Source: Novosphingobium sp. PhB57
GTDB taxonomy: Bacteria; Pseudomonadota; Alphaproteobacteria; Sphingomonadales; Sphingomonadaceae
Reading direction: 5' to 3'
Assembly (NCBI RefSeq): GCF_004342985.1
Contig: NZ_SMBO01000001.1
Span: forward strand, 434,001 to 498,000
Length of the DNA stretch: 64,000 bases
The first letter of the stretch is position 1, and the number at the start of each line of letters is the position of its first letter. The notes under the pieces were generated by a model. It made no database searches. It was not told the DNA's origin and saw nothing but the letters and a program-made list of their open reading frames with translations. The position numbers and the translations under genes are program-made. Of this stretch, positions 34,166-43,106 are shown piece after piece.

Positions 34166-36316
34166 ATGGCAGACATCAATGACTGGAAGGCAGCCGCCGA
34201 GAAGGAGGTCAAGGGTAAAGACCTGACCTGGAACACGCCCGAGGGTATTGCGGTGAAGCCGCTCTACACTGCCGAGGACGTGAGCGTCGATCCCGGCCTT
34301 CCCGGCTTCGCGCCGTTCACGCGCGGCGTGCGCGCGTCGATGTATGCCGGTCGTCCCTGGACCATCCGCCAGTACGCGGGCTTTTCGACGGCAGAGGAAT
34401 CGAACGCCTTCTATCGCCGCAACCTCGCGGCGGGGCAGAAGGGCCTCTCGGTCGCCTTCGATCTTGCTACCCATCGCGGCTATGACAGCGACCATCCCCG
34501 CGTCGTGGGCGACGTGGGCAAGGCGGGCGTCGCCATCGATTCCGTCGAGGACATGAAGATCCTGTTCGACGGCATTCCGCTCGACAAGATGTCGGTCTCT
34601 ATGACGATGAACGGCGCGGTCATTCCGATCCTGGCCTTCTTCATCGTTGCCGGCGAAGAGCAGGGCGTCGACCGCAAGCTGCTCGACGGGACTATCCAGA
34701 ACGACATCCTCAAGGAGTTCATGGTCCGCAACACCTACATCTACCCGCCTGAGCCCAGCATGCGGATCATCTCGGACATCTTCGGCTACACCAGCCGCGA
34801 GATGCCGAAGTTCAACTCGATCTCGATTTCCGGCTACCACATGCAGGAAGCCGGCGCGACGCAGGTGCAGGAACTGGCCTTCACCATCGCGGACGGCGCG
34901 GAATACGTGAAGTACGGCGTGGCATCGGGCCTCGACATTGACAAGTTCGCAGGGCGCCTGTCGTTCTTCTTCGCCATCGGCATGAACTTCTTCATGGAAG
35001 TGGCCAAGCTGCGCGCCGCGCGCGTGCTGTGGCACCGGGTGATGACGGAGCTGGGCGCCAAGGACGAGCGGTCGAAGATGCTGCGCACCCACTGCCAGAC
35101 TTCGGGCGTGAGCTTGCAGGAGCAGGATCCCTACAACAACGTCATCCGCACCACGATCGAGGCGATGGCCTCGATGCTGGGCGGCACCCAGTCGCTGCAT
35201 ACCAATGCGTTGGATGAAGCGATCGCGCTGCCGACCGACTTCTCGGCCCGCATCGCCCGCAACACGCAGATCATCATCCAGGAGGAGACCGGCATGTGCA
35301 ATGTCGTCGATCCGTTGGGTGGGTCCTACTACATCGAATCGCTGACGCAGCAGCTGGTCGACCAGGCCTGGGAGATCATCGAACGCGTGCAGGCAGAGGG
35401 CGGCATGGCCAAGGCCGTCGCCGCCGGCTGGCCCAAGGCGATGATCGAAACCGCCGCCGCCGCCCGCCAGGCGCGGGTGGACCGGGGCGACGACGTGATC
35501 GTCGGCGTCAACAAGTACCGCCTTGCCAGCGAAGACCTGCTGGAAACGCTGGAAGTGGACAACGCCAAGGTCCGCGAAGGCCAGATCGCCCGCATCAACA
35601 AGATGAAGGCCGAGCGTGACGAGGCGGCTTGTCAGGCCGCTCTGAAGGCGCTGCGTGACGGCGCGGCAGGCGTGTCCAGCATCGAGAACAACCTCCTCGC
35701 GCTCGCCGTCGAGTGCGCCCGTGCTCGCGCCACGCTGGGCGAGATCAGCTCGGCCATGGAAGACAGCTTCCAGCGCTATGGCACCCAGCCGACCCCGGTG
35801 AAGGGCGTCTATGCCGCGCCTTACGAGGGCGACAGCCGCTGGCAGCAGGTGCTGGACGGCGTGGCTGCGGTGGAACGCCGCCTCGGACGCAAGCCCAAGG
35901 TGCTGGTCGCCAAGATGGGCCAGGACGGCCACGATCGCGGCGCGAACGTGATCGCCTCGGCCTTCGGGGACATGGGCTTCGACGTCGTGTCGGGTCCGCT
36001 GTTCCAGACGCCGGAAGAGACCGTCGTGCTGGCGCTGGACAGCGCAGTCGACGTGGTCGGTGCGTCCAGCCTTGCTGCCGGGCACAAGACGCTGATCCCC
36101 GAACTGATCCAGAAACTGCGCGAAGCCGGTCGCAGCGACATCAAGGTGATCGCCGGCGGCGTCATCCCGCCGCAGGACTACGAATTCCTGCGTAACGCCG
36201 GCGTTCAGGGCATCTACGGCCCCGGAAGCAACGTCGTCGAATGCGCAGCGGACGTGCTGCGCTTGCTCGGCCACAACATGCCGCCGCTCGGTTCTTCGCT
36301 GGAAGCGGCGGAATAA
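34166..36316 (+). CDS. scpA: Methylmalonyl-CoA mutase (single large subunit)
   Basis: A 716-residue adenosylcobalamin enzyme converting (R)-methylmalonyl-CoA to succinyl-CoA. The TIM-barrel domain spans roughly residues 30-560 ([57 protein letters not shown]). The C-terminal B12-binding domain has the cobalt-ligand His H589 in [14 protein letters not shown], plus the GGVIPPQDY segment. Two ATGs are possible (34157 and 34166); AAAGGG abuts the first and is nine bases from the second, so 34166 is chosen. No B12 riboswitch is seen upstream. Confidence 0.96.
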   Translation: MADINDWKAAAEKEVKGKDLTWNTPEGIAVKPLYTAEDVSVDPGLPGFAPFTRGVRASMYAGRPWTIRQYAGFSTAEESNAFYRRNLAAGQKGLSVAFDLATHRGYDSDHPRVVGDVGKAGVAIDSVEDMKILFDGIPLDKMSVSMTMNGAVIPILAFFIVAGEEQGVDRKLLDGTIQNDILKEFMVRNTYIYPPEPSMRIISDIFGYTSREMPKFNSISISGYHMQEAGATQVQELAFTIADGAEYVKYGVASGLDIDKFAGRLSFFFAIGMNFFMEVAKLRAARVLWHRVMTELGAKDERSKMLRTHCQTSGVSLQEQDPYNNVIRTTIEAMASMLGGTQSLHTNALDEAIALPTDFSARIARNTQIIIQEETGMCNVVDPLGGSYYIESLTQQLVDQAWEIIERVQAEGGMAKAVAAGWPKAMIETAAAARQARVDRGDDVIVGVNKYRLASEDLLETLEVDNAKVREGQIARINKMKAERDEAACQAALKALRDGAAGVSSIENNLLALAVECARARATLGEISSAMEDSFQRYGTQPTPVKGVYAAPYEGDSRWQQVLDGVAAVERRLGRKPKVLVAKMGQDGHDRGANVIASAFGDMGFDVVSGPLFQTPEETVVLALDSAVDVVGASSLAAGHKTLIPELIQKLREAGRSDIKVIAGGVIPPQDYEFLRNAGVQGIYGPGSNVVECAADVLRLLGHNMPPLGSSLEAAE

Positions 36317-36405
36317 GGATGGTCACGCTGGATCGACGCCGCGCTTGCCCCTATGACCGGGGTTTGGCCGCGCGTCATCCCGCGCGCTCTGCCTGAGGAA
36401 TGACT

Positions 36406-37458
36406 ATGACCGAAACCCTTTCCATCAGCCCCCGTACCGACTGGACCCGTGAGGAAATCGCGGCACTGTTCGACCTGCCGTTCACCGAACTGGTGTTCCG
36501 CGCAGCCGAAGTGCACCGTGCCAACCACAAGGCCAACGAAGTGCAGCTTTCCACGCTGCTTTCGATCAAGACCGGCGGCTGCGTGGAAGACTGCGGCTAT
36601 TGCTCGCAGTCGGTTTCGGCCAACAGCGGCGTCAAGGCGACCAAGCTGATGGAAGTGCAGCAGGTGCTGCAGCGCGCCGCGCAGGCGGCGGACCAGGGCT
36701 CGACCCGCTTCTGCATGGGCGCCGCCTGGCGCAACCCCAAGGACCGCGACATGCCCGCCATCATCGAGATGGTGAAGGGCGTGCGCGCGATGGGCATGGA
36801 AACCTGCATGACGCTGGGCATGCTGACGCCCGATCAGGCGGACATGCTCTCCGACGCCGGGCTCGACTACTACAACCATAACATCGACACTTCGCCTGAG
36901 CGCTATGACCAGGTGATCACCACGCGCACGATGGATGACCGCCTCGACACGCTGTCGAACGTGCGCATGGCGGGCATCAACGTCTGCTCCGGCGGCATCG
37001 TCGGCATGGGCGAGACGCGTGCCGACCGCGTGGGCTTCGTCCACACGCTGGCGACCTTGCCGGATCACCCGCAGTCGGTGCCGGTCAACGCGCTGGTGCC
37101 GGTGAAGGGCACCGTGCTGGGCGACATGCTGGCCGACACTCCGCTGGCCAAGATCGATGACGTGGAATTCGTGCGCACGGTGGCGGTCGCGCGCATCACC
37201 ATGCCGCTGTCGATGGTGCGCCTCTCGGCGGGCCGCGAATCGATGTCGGAAATGACGCAGGCGATGTGCTTCATGGCCGGCGCGAACTCGATCTTCACGG
37301 GCGACCAGCTGCTCACCGCGCCGAACGCGGGCGACGACAGCGACATGGCGATGTTCGCGCGCCTCGGCATCAAGCCGATGGCCATCGAACTGACCGAGGC
37401 GCAAGTCGAAGCCCAGCGCATGCCCAAGGGCTGCGCGAAGCTGGAAGCGGCCGAGTGA
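36406..37458 (+). CDS. bioB: Biotin synthase
   Basis: A 350-residue radical-SAM enzyme inserting sulfur into dethiobiotin. The 4Fe-4S motif is C59-x3-C63-x2-C66 ([10 protein letters not shown]); other marks are [36 protein letters not shown] and the [2Fe-2S] Arg region [10 protein letters not shown]. The start at 36406 is six bases from GAGGA; an ATG at 36400 abuts it. No other bio genes are nearby: it stands alone in the propionyl-CoA operon, where its product is the cofactor of PccA. Confidence 0.96.
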   Translation: MTETLSISPRTDWTREEIAALFDLPFTELVFRAAEVHRANHKANEVQLSTLLSIKTGGCVEDCGYCSQSVSANSGVKATKLMEVQQVLQRAAQAADQGSTRFCMGAAWRNPKDRDMPAIIEMVKGVRAMGMETCMTLGMLTPDQADMLSDAGLDYYNHNIDTSPERYDQVITTRTMDDRLDTLSNVRMAGINVCSGGIVGMGETRADRVGFVHTLATLPDHPQSVPVNALVPVKGTVLGDMLADTPLAKIDDVEFVRTVAVARITMPLSMVRLSAGRESMSEMTQAMCFMAGANSIFTGDQLLTAPNAGDDSDMAMFARLGIKPMAIELTEAQVEAQRMPKGCAKLEAAE

Positions 37459-37465
37459 CCCACGC

Positions 37466-37834
37466 ATGATCCTGCCGATCCTTCTCCTGGCCTCGCAGCC
37501 CCCGATCGATTGCGCCAATGCGATGACGCAGACGGACATGAACGTGTGTTCGTATCGCGACTTCCAGTCCGCCGATCGGGTGATGAACGAGGCTTGGGGG
37601 AAGGCGGTGACCAAGGCGAAAGCTGCCGACAAGCAGGGACCCGTTGGCAATTTCAATCGGCTGCTCGATGCGCAGCGCAAGTGGCTCGCCTGGCGCGACG
37701 CCCAGTGCCTTTCGGAGAATGGCCCGCGTGAGGAGAGCGGCACGATCTGGCCGCTTCAGCAGAACGGCTGCCTCAAGGAATTGACCGAGGCGCGCACGAA
37801 ACAGCTGCGCGCCTATGGGAGCGCGGGGAACTGA
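37466..37834 (+). CDS. LprI/DUF1311-like secreted small protein
   Basis: A 122-residue protein with a short hydrophobic start (MILPILLLASQPP) followed by a four-Cys domain with the family's spacing: CANAMTQTDMNVC, then AWGKAV, LLDAQRKWLAWRDAQC and a final Cys in QQNGC. DUF1311/LprI proteins are periplasmic, and some are lysozyme inhibitors. The signal sequence is short, so export is likely but not certain. It lies 7 bp after bioB. Confidence 0.8.
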   Translation: MILPILLLASQPPIDCANAMTQTDMNVCSYRDFQSADRVMNEAWGKAVTKAKAADKQGPVGNFNRLLDAQRKWLAWRDAQCLSENGPREESGTIWPLQQNGCLKELTEARTKQLRAYGSAGN

Positions 37835-37860
37835 TGCCCGGCGCTCTCCGCTTGCAAACC

Positions 37861-37950
37861 CGTCATGCTGAACGCGCTGCAGCATCCATTTCGCGCCTCG
37901 GGCCGATGGCCTGTGCGGCGCGATGGACCCTGAAACAAGTTCAGGGAGAC
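37861..37950. repeat. REP-like intergenic palindromic element
   Basis: This stretch contains three nested or adjacent dyads: ATGCTG/CAGCAT (37865-37870, 37880-37885), TCGCGCC/GGCGCGA (37891-37897, 37917-37923, extended by flanking CCA/TGG) and CCCTGAA/TTCAGGG (37928-37934, 37940-37946). The pattern GTCATGCTGAAC...CTGAAACAAGTTCAGG resembles dispersed repeats I know from sphingomonad intergenic regions. Copy number cannot be judged from one window. Confidence 0.55.
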
Positions 37951-37955
37951 GAACG

Positions 37956-38048
37956 ATGAGTGTGCCGGCGGGGATGGTCATCCTCGCCGCGACGCTCTGA
38001 GCGATGGTTTTGGTGATCGACGCCGGCTTCTTCATGCACGGCGGCTGA
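37956..38048 (+). pseudogene. Possible small hydrophobic peptide gene with an in-frame TGA
   Basis: An ATG at 37956, eight bases after AGGGAG, opens a frame reading MSVPAGMVILAATL, then TGA (37998-38000), and the same frame continues AMVLVIDAGFFMHGG to a second TGA at 38046. Read through, it would be a 30-residue single-span membrane peptide placed just before pccA. The ribosome-binding site overlaps the right arm of the REP-like hairpin. It could be a broken gene, a 14-residue leader peptide, or chance. Confidence 0.3.
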
Positions 38049-38064
38049 CTTGGGAGTTACGGGG

Positions 38065-40089
38065 TTGTTCAAGAAAATCCTCATCGCAAACCGGGGCGAG
38101 ATTGCCTGCCGCGTGATCAAGACCGCGCGCCGCATGGGCATCCAGACCGTCGCTGTCTATTCCGACGCCGATGCCCGCGCGCCTTTCGTGCAGATGGCCG
38201 ATGAGGCGGTTCACATCGGTCCCGCGCCCGCTGCTCAGTCGTATCTGATTGCCGACAAGATCATCCAGGCCTGCAAGCAGACCGGCGCCGAAGCGGTGCA
38301 CCCGGGCTACGGCTTCCTCTCCGAGCGCACCTCCTTCGCCGAAGCGCTGGCCGCAGAGGGCATCGAATTCATCGGGCCTCCCGTTGGCGCGATTGCCGCG
38401 ATGGGCGACAAGATCGAATCCAAGAAGCTGGCCAAGCAGGCCGGCGTCAACGTCGTCCCCGGCTTCGTCGGTGAGATCGAGGACACCGAACACGCCGTGC
38501 GGATCTCGAACGAGATCGGCTATCCGGTGATGATGAAGGCCAGCGCCGGTGGCGGCGGCAAGGGCATGCGCCTGGCCTACGACGAAAAGGACGTACGCGA
38601 GGGCTTCGAAAGCGTGAAGCGCGAGGGCCTCAATTCCTTCGGCGACGACCGCGTCTTCATCGAGAAGTTCATTCTCAACCCGCGCCACATCGAAATCCAG
38701 ATCCTCGGCGACAAGCACGGCAACATCCTCTACCTGAACGAGCGCGAATGCTCGATCCAGCGCCGCCACCAGAAGGTGGTTGAGGAAGCGCCGTCGCCCT
38801 TCGTGACCCCCGCGATGCGCAAGGCGATGGGTGAGCAGTGCGTCGCGTTGTCGCGCGCGGTGGGCTACTATTCGGCAGGCACCGTCGAACTGATCGTCTC
38901 GGGCGCGGATGCGACCGGCGAGAGCTTCTACTTCCTCGAAATGAACACGCGCCTTCAGGTCGAGCACCCGGTTACCGAGGCGATCACCGGCGTCGACCTT
39001 GTCGAGCAGATGATCCGCGTTGCCGCGGGCGAGAAGCTGGAGATGACGCAGGCGGACGTGAAGATCGATGGCTGGGCCATCGAGAACCGCGTCTATGCCG
39101 AAGATCCTTATCGCGGTTTCCTGCCCTCGACCGGCCGCCTCGTGCGCTATCAGCCGCCGGTGGACGGCTGGGACGACGACGGCGCCGAGAACGGCCGTCG
39201 CGGCATCGATGGCGTGCGCGTGGATGACGGCGTCTACGAAGGCGGCGAAGTCTCGATGTTCTACGATCCGATGATCGCCAAGCTCATCACCTGGGGCGAA
39301 ACGCGTGACGAAGCCGCCGACAAGCAAGTGGCCGCGCTCGACCTGTTCGAGATCGAGGGCCTTGGCCACAACATCGATTTCGTCTCGGCCATCATGCAGC
39401 ACCCGCGCTTCCGCTCGGGCGAACTGACCACGGGCTTCATCGCCGAGGAATATCCCGAAGGCTTCACCGGCGCGCCCGCGTCGGAGGAACTGAAGGGCAA
39501 GCTGGCCGCCGTCGCCGCTTTCGTCGCCACCGCGCGGGCCGACCGGGCGCGCCGGGTCGATGGGCAACTGGCGCCGCATCGCCTGTCGCCGCCTTCGGAA
39601 TGGACCGTCACCATCGACAAGGCGGCCTACGAAGTCGTCATCGACGACGAGGACGTCACGGTGAACGGCGCCTTTGTCGAGCTGGCGATGGAATACACCC
39701 CCGGTGACCGGCTGATCGAAGCCGAGATCGATGGTGAGGCCATCGGCATCCGCGTCGCACCGACGCGCACCGGCCTGAAGATGACCACGCGCGGCTGCAT
39801 CCACAATGTGCAGATCCTGCCCAGCCGCGTGGCTTCGCTCAGCAAGCACATGATCGAAAAGATCCCGCCGGATCTCTCGAAGTTCCTGATCTGCCCGATG
39901 CCGGGCTTGCTCGTCGCGCTTCATGTGGGCGAGGGGGACAAGGTCGAGGCCGGCCAGCCGCTGGCCGTCGTCGAAGCCATGAAGATGGAAAACATCCTGC
40001 GCGCCGAGAAGTCGGGCGTAGTGAAGGCGGTCAACGCCAAGGCAGGCGAAAGCCTTGCGGTGGACGCCGTGATCCTCGAAATGGAATAA
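38065..40089 (+). CDS. pccA: Propionyl/acetyl-CoA carboxylase alpha subunit (biotin carboxylase-BCCP)
   Basis: A 674-residue biotin-dependent subunit that carboxylates its own biotin with bicarbonate and ATP. The biotin carboxylase part starts LFKKILIANRGEIACRV and has the Gly-rich ATP loop MMKASAGGGGKGMRLA, ERECSIQRRHQKVVEEAPS and EMNTRLQVEHPVTE. A linker domain follows, then the biotinyl domain with K640 in VVEAMKMENIL. The TTG at 38065 is chosen because it matches the family's MFKKILIANRGE start and lies 8 bases from GGGAG; a TTG at 38050 is less likely. Its partner is PccB at the head of the module. Confidence 0.95.
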   Translation: MFKKILIANRGEIACRVIKTARRMGIQTVAVYSDADARAPFVQMADEAVHIGPAPAAQSYLIADKIIQACKQTGAEAVHPGYGFLSERTSFAEALAAEGIEFIGPPVGAIAAMGDKIESKKLAKQAGVNVVPGFVGEIEDTEHAVRISNEIGYPVMMKASAGGGGKGMRLAYDEKDVREGFESVKREGLNSFGDDRVFIEKFILNPRHIEIQILGDKHGNILYLNERECSIQRRHQKVVEEAPSPFVTPAMRKAMGEQCVALSRAVGYYSAGTVELIVSGADATGESFYFLEMNTRLQVEHPVTEAITGVDLVEQMIRVAAGEKLEMTQADVKIDGWAIENRVYAEDPYRGFLPSTGRLVRYQPPVDGWDDDGAENGRRGIDGVRVDDGVYEGGEVSMFYDPMIAKLITWGETRDEAADKQVAALDLFEIEGLGHNIDFVSAIMQHPRFRSGELTTGFIAEEYPEGFTGAPASEELKGKLAAVAAFVATARADRARRVDGQLAPHRLSPPSEWTVTIDKAAYEVVIDDEDVTVNGAFVELAMEYTPGDRLIEAEIDGEAIGIRVAPTRTGLKMTTRGCIHNVQILPSRVASLSKHMIEKIPPDLSKFLICPMPGLLVALHVGEGDKVEAGQPLAVVEAMKMENILRAEKSGVVKAVNAKAGESLAVDAVILEME

Positions 40090-40461
40090 ATGCACCTGGA
40101 CCACGACCCCGCCGCGCCCGCGGCGGAGCAGATCACCTTCGACGACTTCCTGAAAGTGGACATCCGCGTCGGCACCATCGTCGCCGCGGAAGTCTACGAG
40201 GGCGCGCGCAAGCCGAGCCTGAAATTGCGGATCGATTTCGGCCCCGGCGTTGGTGAGAGAAAGAGTGTGGGGCAAGTCGCCGCGCTCTATTCGCCGGAAG
40301 AACTGATCGGGCGGCAGGTGGCGGCGGTCGTGAATTTCCCCAAGCGCCAGATCGGCAAGGCCGTGTCGGAGGCGCTGACGCTCGGCTTCGCGGACGAGGA
40401 GGGCCGGGTGGTCCTATTCGCACCGGACCAGCCGGTGCCCAACGGTTCGAGGTTGTTCTGA
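40090..40461 (+). CDS. csaA: CsaA-like tRNA-binding/chaperone protein
   Basis: A 123-residue single OB-fold protein of the CsaA/tRNA-binding (EMAP-II-like) family. Marks are ITFDDFLKVDIRVGTIVAAE, GERKSVGQVAALYSPEELIG and VVNFPKRQIGKAVSEAL. CsaA is described as a secretion-linked chaperone in Bacillus and binds tRNA-like RNA. The ATG directly follows the pccA stop without a gap. A role connected to propionate metabolism is not apparent. Confidence 0.9.
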   Translation: MHLDHDPAAPAAEQITFDDFLKVDIRVGTIVAAEVYEGARKPSLKLRIDFGPGVGERKSVGQVAALYSPEELIGRQVAAVVNFPKRQIGKAVSEALTLGFADEEGRVVLFAPDQPVPNGSRLF

Positions 40462-41243
40462 TGACGGGGTTTGCTGCGCTTCTGGCGAGCGCGGAGGAGA
40501 TCGAGGGCGGTTTCGTTTTCGATATCACCGAAGACTGGCTTCAGGGCCGCACCGCTTACGGCGGGCTGACTTCGGCGGTTGCGCTGGCGGCGGCGCAGCG
40601 GCTCGATCCCGAGTTGCCGCCGCTGCGTTCCGGCCAGTTCGCGATGATCGCGCCGCTGGCTGGCCGCGTGGAAGCGCGGGCGCGGATCGTGCGCAAGGGG
40701 CGCAATGCCACCTGGGTTGCTGCCGAGCTTGCGGACGAGAAGGGCGTGGGTTTCACCGCCAGCTTCGTGTTCATGCGCCAGATCGAGAGCGCGGCGGATA
40801 TCGCCGGCTATCCGATGCCGGAGGGCGTGAACCCGGTGGCCGATGCCAGGCCGGTGCCGCTGGACGTGGCGCCCGAATTTCTGAAGCGAAACTTCGATGC
40901 GCGCTTCGCCTTGCCGAAATCGGCGCTGGGCGAGGCGGATATGTGCTGGTGGGTGCGGCTGAAAGAGCGCGACGGCCTCGATCCGGCGCTGGAAGCGGTG
41001 CTGGTCGGCGATGCCTTGCCGACGGCGGTGCTGCCGCTGCTCAATTTCCGCGTGCCGATCAGTTCGATGCACTGGCACATCAATCTGCTGGAACCGGCGC
41101 CGGTCACCGAGGACGGCTGGTGGTTGCTGCGCACCACCAGCGCATTTGCGCGGGACGGCGGGGCCAGTGAGCATATTCTCCAGTGGAGCGCTGCGGGCGC
41201 GCCGGTGATTGCGGGGATGCAGTCGGTGGCGGTGTTCGGCTGA
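40461..41243 (+). CDS. Acyl-CoA thioesterase, double hotdog (TesB-like) family
   Basis: A 260-residue protein with two hotdog halves. The first has DWLQGRTAYGGLTSAVALAAAQ, the second VPISSMHWHINLLEP and WWLLRTTSAFARDGGASEH, both typical of TesB-like thioesterases. It should hydrolyse acyl-CoA, possibly to recover CoA when propionyl- or methylmalonyl-CoA accumulates. The start shares a base with the csaA stop (TGATG). It is the last gene of the propionyl-CoA module. Confidence 0.87.
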   Translation: MTGFAALLASAEEIEGGFVFDITEDWLQGRTAYGGLTSAVALAAAQRLDPELPPLRSGQFAMIAPLAGRVEARARIVRKGRNATWVAAELADEKGVGFTASFVFMRQIESAADIAGYPMPEGVNPVADARPVPLDVAPEFLKRNFDARFALPKSALGEADMCWWVRLKERDGLDPALEAVLVGDALPTAVLPLLNFRVPISSMHWHINLLEPAPVTEDGWWLLRTTSAFARDGGASEHILQWSAAGAPVIAGMQSVAVFG

Positions 41244-41256
41244 GTTGCCCAGCCCA

Positions 41257-41347
41257 TTTCGTCACCTGCAAGGAGACGCAGCCCACGAAGCAATCCGGAG
41301 CGGCGTAAACCGCCCTGGATCGCTTCGCTAAGTGCGCGATGACGAAA
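41257..41347. repeat. Second intergenic inverted-repeat element
   Basis: The element is bounded by TTTCGTCA (41257-41264) and its inverse TGACGAAA (41340-41347). Inside lie CGAAGCAATCC (41286-41296) and GGATCGCTTCG (41317-41327), which pair with one mismatch, enclosing GCGG/CCGC. The sequence GGATCGCTTCGCT...GCGCGATGACG resembles a repeat family common between sphingomonad genes. It fills the space between convergent thioesterase and transporter genes and may act as their terminator. Confidence 0.55.
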
Positions 41348-41369
41348 GTCGGGTGGCGATCCCGCCTCG

Positions 41370-42764
41370 TCAGGCTGGCGCCGGCTCACCTGCCAGGGTC
41401 TTGCCCAGCGCGATCTTGAAGGCCGAGAACGCGATCAGGCCGACGGCTGCGGCAGCGACGTGGATCAGCCAGAACGACACGGTGTCCATCGAGGAATACC
41501 AGCCGCCCACTTCGCCCACGATCTTGTTGGCGCCGAAGAAGGCCAGATAATAGATGCCGACGACCGTTGCGTTGAGCGCGCGCGGCGCGATCTTGGTGAA
41601 GAGCGCGAGGCTTACCGGCATGATGTGCGCGAAGCCGATCGAATTGAACAAGTGGAACATGACCGGCCAGAACAGGCCAATCCGGGCGTCCCCGGCCGCT
41701 GCGGCGGCGATGACCAGGCATGACCCGCCGATGATCGAGAAGACCGAGCCGATGATCATCTTGCCCAGTTCGTCGGGCTCGCGGCCGGTGCGATCCGCGT
41801 ACCACTTCCAGAACGCGGCTACGGCCACCAGCATCGAAAAGCTGAGGGTCGCATCCACGGTGATCATCCAGCTCGTCGGCAGGGTGGTGCCAAAGAAGGT
41901 CAGCTGGAACTTGGCGTCCGCCCATACGAGATAGGCGTTGAAGATCTCCTGGTTGGTCATCATCGCGATGGCGAGCACCGGCACCAGCACGGCCAGCGCG
42001 CCGAGGCGCGGCCAGTCTCCGCGGGCGAGCCGCGAGCGGGGCGACTTGTCGCCCTTGGCCGCGCGGTTGTCGGCGGGCAGCCAGTGCCCGGCCTTGAGAT
42101 AGATGACGAGACCCAGCACCATGACGATCCCGGCCGTACCGAAGCCGTAGTGCCAGCCCACTTCCTCGCCCAGCGTGCCCGCGATCAGCGGCGCGACGAT
42201 CACCGAGACGTTGATGGCGATGTAGAAGATCTGGAACGCCATGGCGCGGCGCAAATCGCCGGGCTTGTAGAGTTCGCCGACCTGGCTGGCGATATTGCCC
42301 TTGAACAGGCCGACGCCGACCACCAGCGAGATCAGGGCGAAGAGGAACATGCCCTCGAACGCCATGAGGAAGTGCCCGAGCGACATGACCACGGCGCCCG
42401 CGATCAGCGTGGCCTTGCGGCCCAGCCAGCGGTCCGCGACGATGCCGCCCAGGATCGGGGTCAGGTAGACGAGCGAGGTGTAGTCACCGAAGATCGCCGA
42501 AGCCAGCGGCTGTCCCTCCAGCCCGGCGTAGTGCCAGCCGCGCAGCCAGGACAGGCCGGCGACTTTGCCGACGTTCTCCGGCAGCAGCAGGTACTTGACC
42601 ATGTAGAGCACGAGCAGGGTCTGCATCGAATAGTACGAGAAGCGCTCGCATCCCTCGACGAAGGAGAGATAGCCCAGGCCCTTGGGGTGGCCCAGGAATG
42701 CGCGGTCGTTGCGCTCGATTTCCTCGGGGAAGTCGAGTTCGGGAGTGGCTTCGGAAAGTGTCAT
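41370..42764 (-). CDS. POT/PTR family proton-coupled oligopeptide transporter
   Basis: A 464-residue MFS-type protein with about 12-14 helices. The POT signature is clear: GCERFSYYSMQTLLVLYM in helix 1 (the ExxERFxYY proton/peptide motif), TPILGGIVADRWLGRKATL and the second PTR2 motif FQIFYIAINVSVIVAPLIAG. It imports di- and tripeptides with protons. The ATG at 42764 gives MTLSEATPELDF; a start 20 codons earlier is possible but unlike the family. Confidence 0.93.
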   Translation of the reverse strand: MTLSEATPELDFPEEIERNDRAFLGHPKGLGYLSFVEGCERFSYYSMQTLLVLYMVKYLLLPENVGKVAGLSWLRGWHYAGLEGQPLASAIFGDYTSLVYLTPILGGIVADRWLGRKATLIAGAVVMSLGHFLMAFEGMFLFALISLVVGVGLFKGNIASQVGELYKPGDLRRAMAFQIFYIAINVSVIVAPLIAGTLGEEVGWHYGFGTAGIVMVLGLVIYLKAGHWLPADNRAAKGDKSPRSRLARGDWPRLGALAVLVPVLAIAMMTNQEIFNAYLVWADAKFQLTFFGTTLPTSWMITVDATLSFSMLVAVAAFWKWYADRTGREPDELGKMIIGSVFSIIGGSCLVIAAAAAGDARIGLFWPVMFHLFNSIGFAHIMPVSLALFTKIAPRALNATVVGIYYLAFFGANKIVGEVGGWYSSMDTVSFWLIHVAAAAVGLIAFSAFKIALGKTLAGEPAPA

Positions 42765-42884
42765 GGCGGTCTGGTGCGGCCCGGTACTTTTGTTATCCAA
42801 GCGCGCACCATAGTGGCGCGTCATGGTAATGTCACGTCAGGCAAAGGATTGCGCGGCCCGCGAGGCCCAAGCGCCTCTCTCCAA

Positions 42885-42925
42885 ACGGGAAAAGGCGACA
42901 GACCCGATCGACCTGTCGCCTTCCC
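42885..42925 (-). terminator. Probable terminator of the aroK-aroB operon
   Basis: GGCGACAG and CTGTCGCC form the core of a long hairpin, extended by ACGGGAA/TTCCCGT with a two-base bulge. Read on the minus strand, the core is followed by TTTTCCCG. It lies about 180 bp past the aroB stop within a 342-bp gap, in which I see no gene and otherwise only the transporter's upstream region. Confidence 0.5.
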
Positions 42926-43106
42926 GTACGCCCCCGGACCTCCCAAAAAAGGGTTACGATCGGCGCCACATTCCCGCGTGGCGGGACAGAATCAGAACGT
43001 GCGGAAAGGCGTCGGGTTTCGGCAGTCACCGCGCGCGAGGCACGGGACATCGGAACATTTGCGCGTGAAATCAGTCGGTCGGGCGCGGATATGCGCCGAA
43101 GGCCGA

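Noticed and set aside
34109..36274. A 721-codon minus-strand frame opposite methylmalonyl-CoA mutase
   Set aside because: It is an antisense shadow of a fully conserved gene with no domain signature.
42823..43068. An 81-codon plus-strand frame in the gap between the transporter and aroB
   Set aside because: It runs through the aroB terminator hairpin, has no good ribosome-binding site and encodes no recognisable domain.
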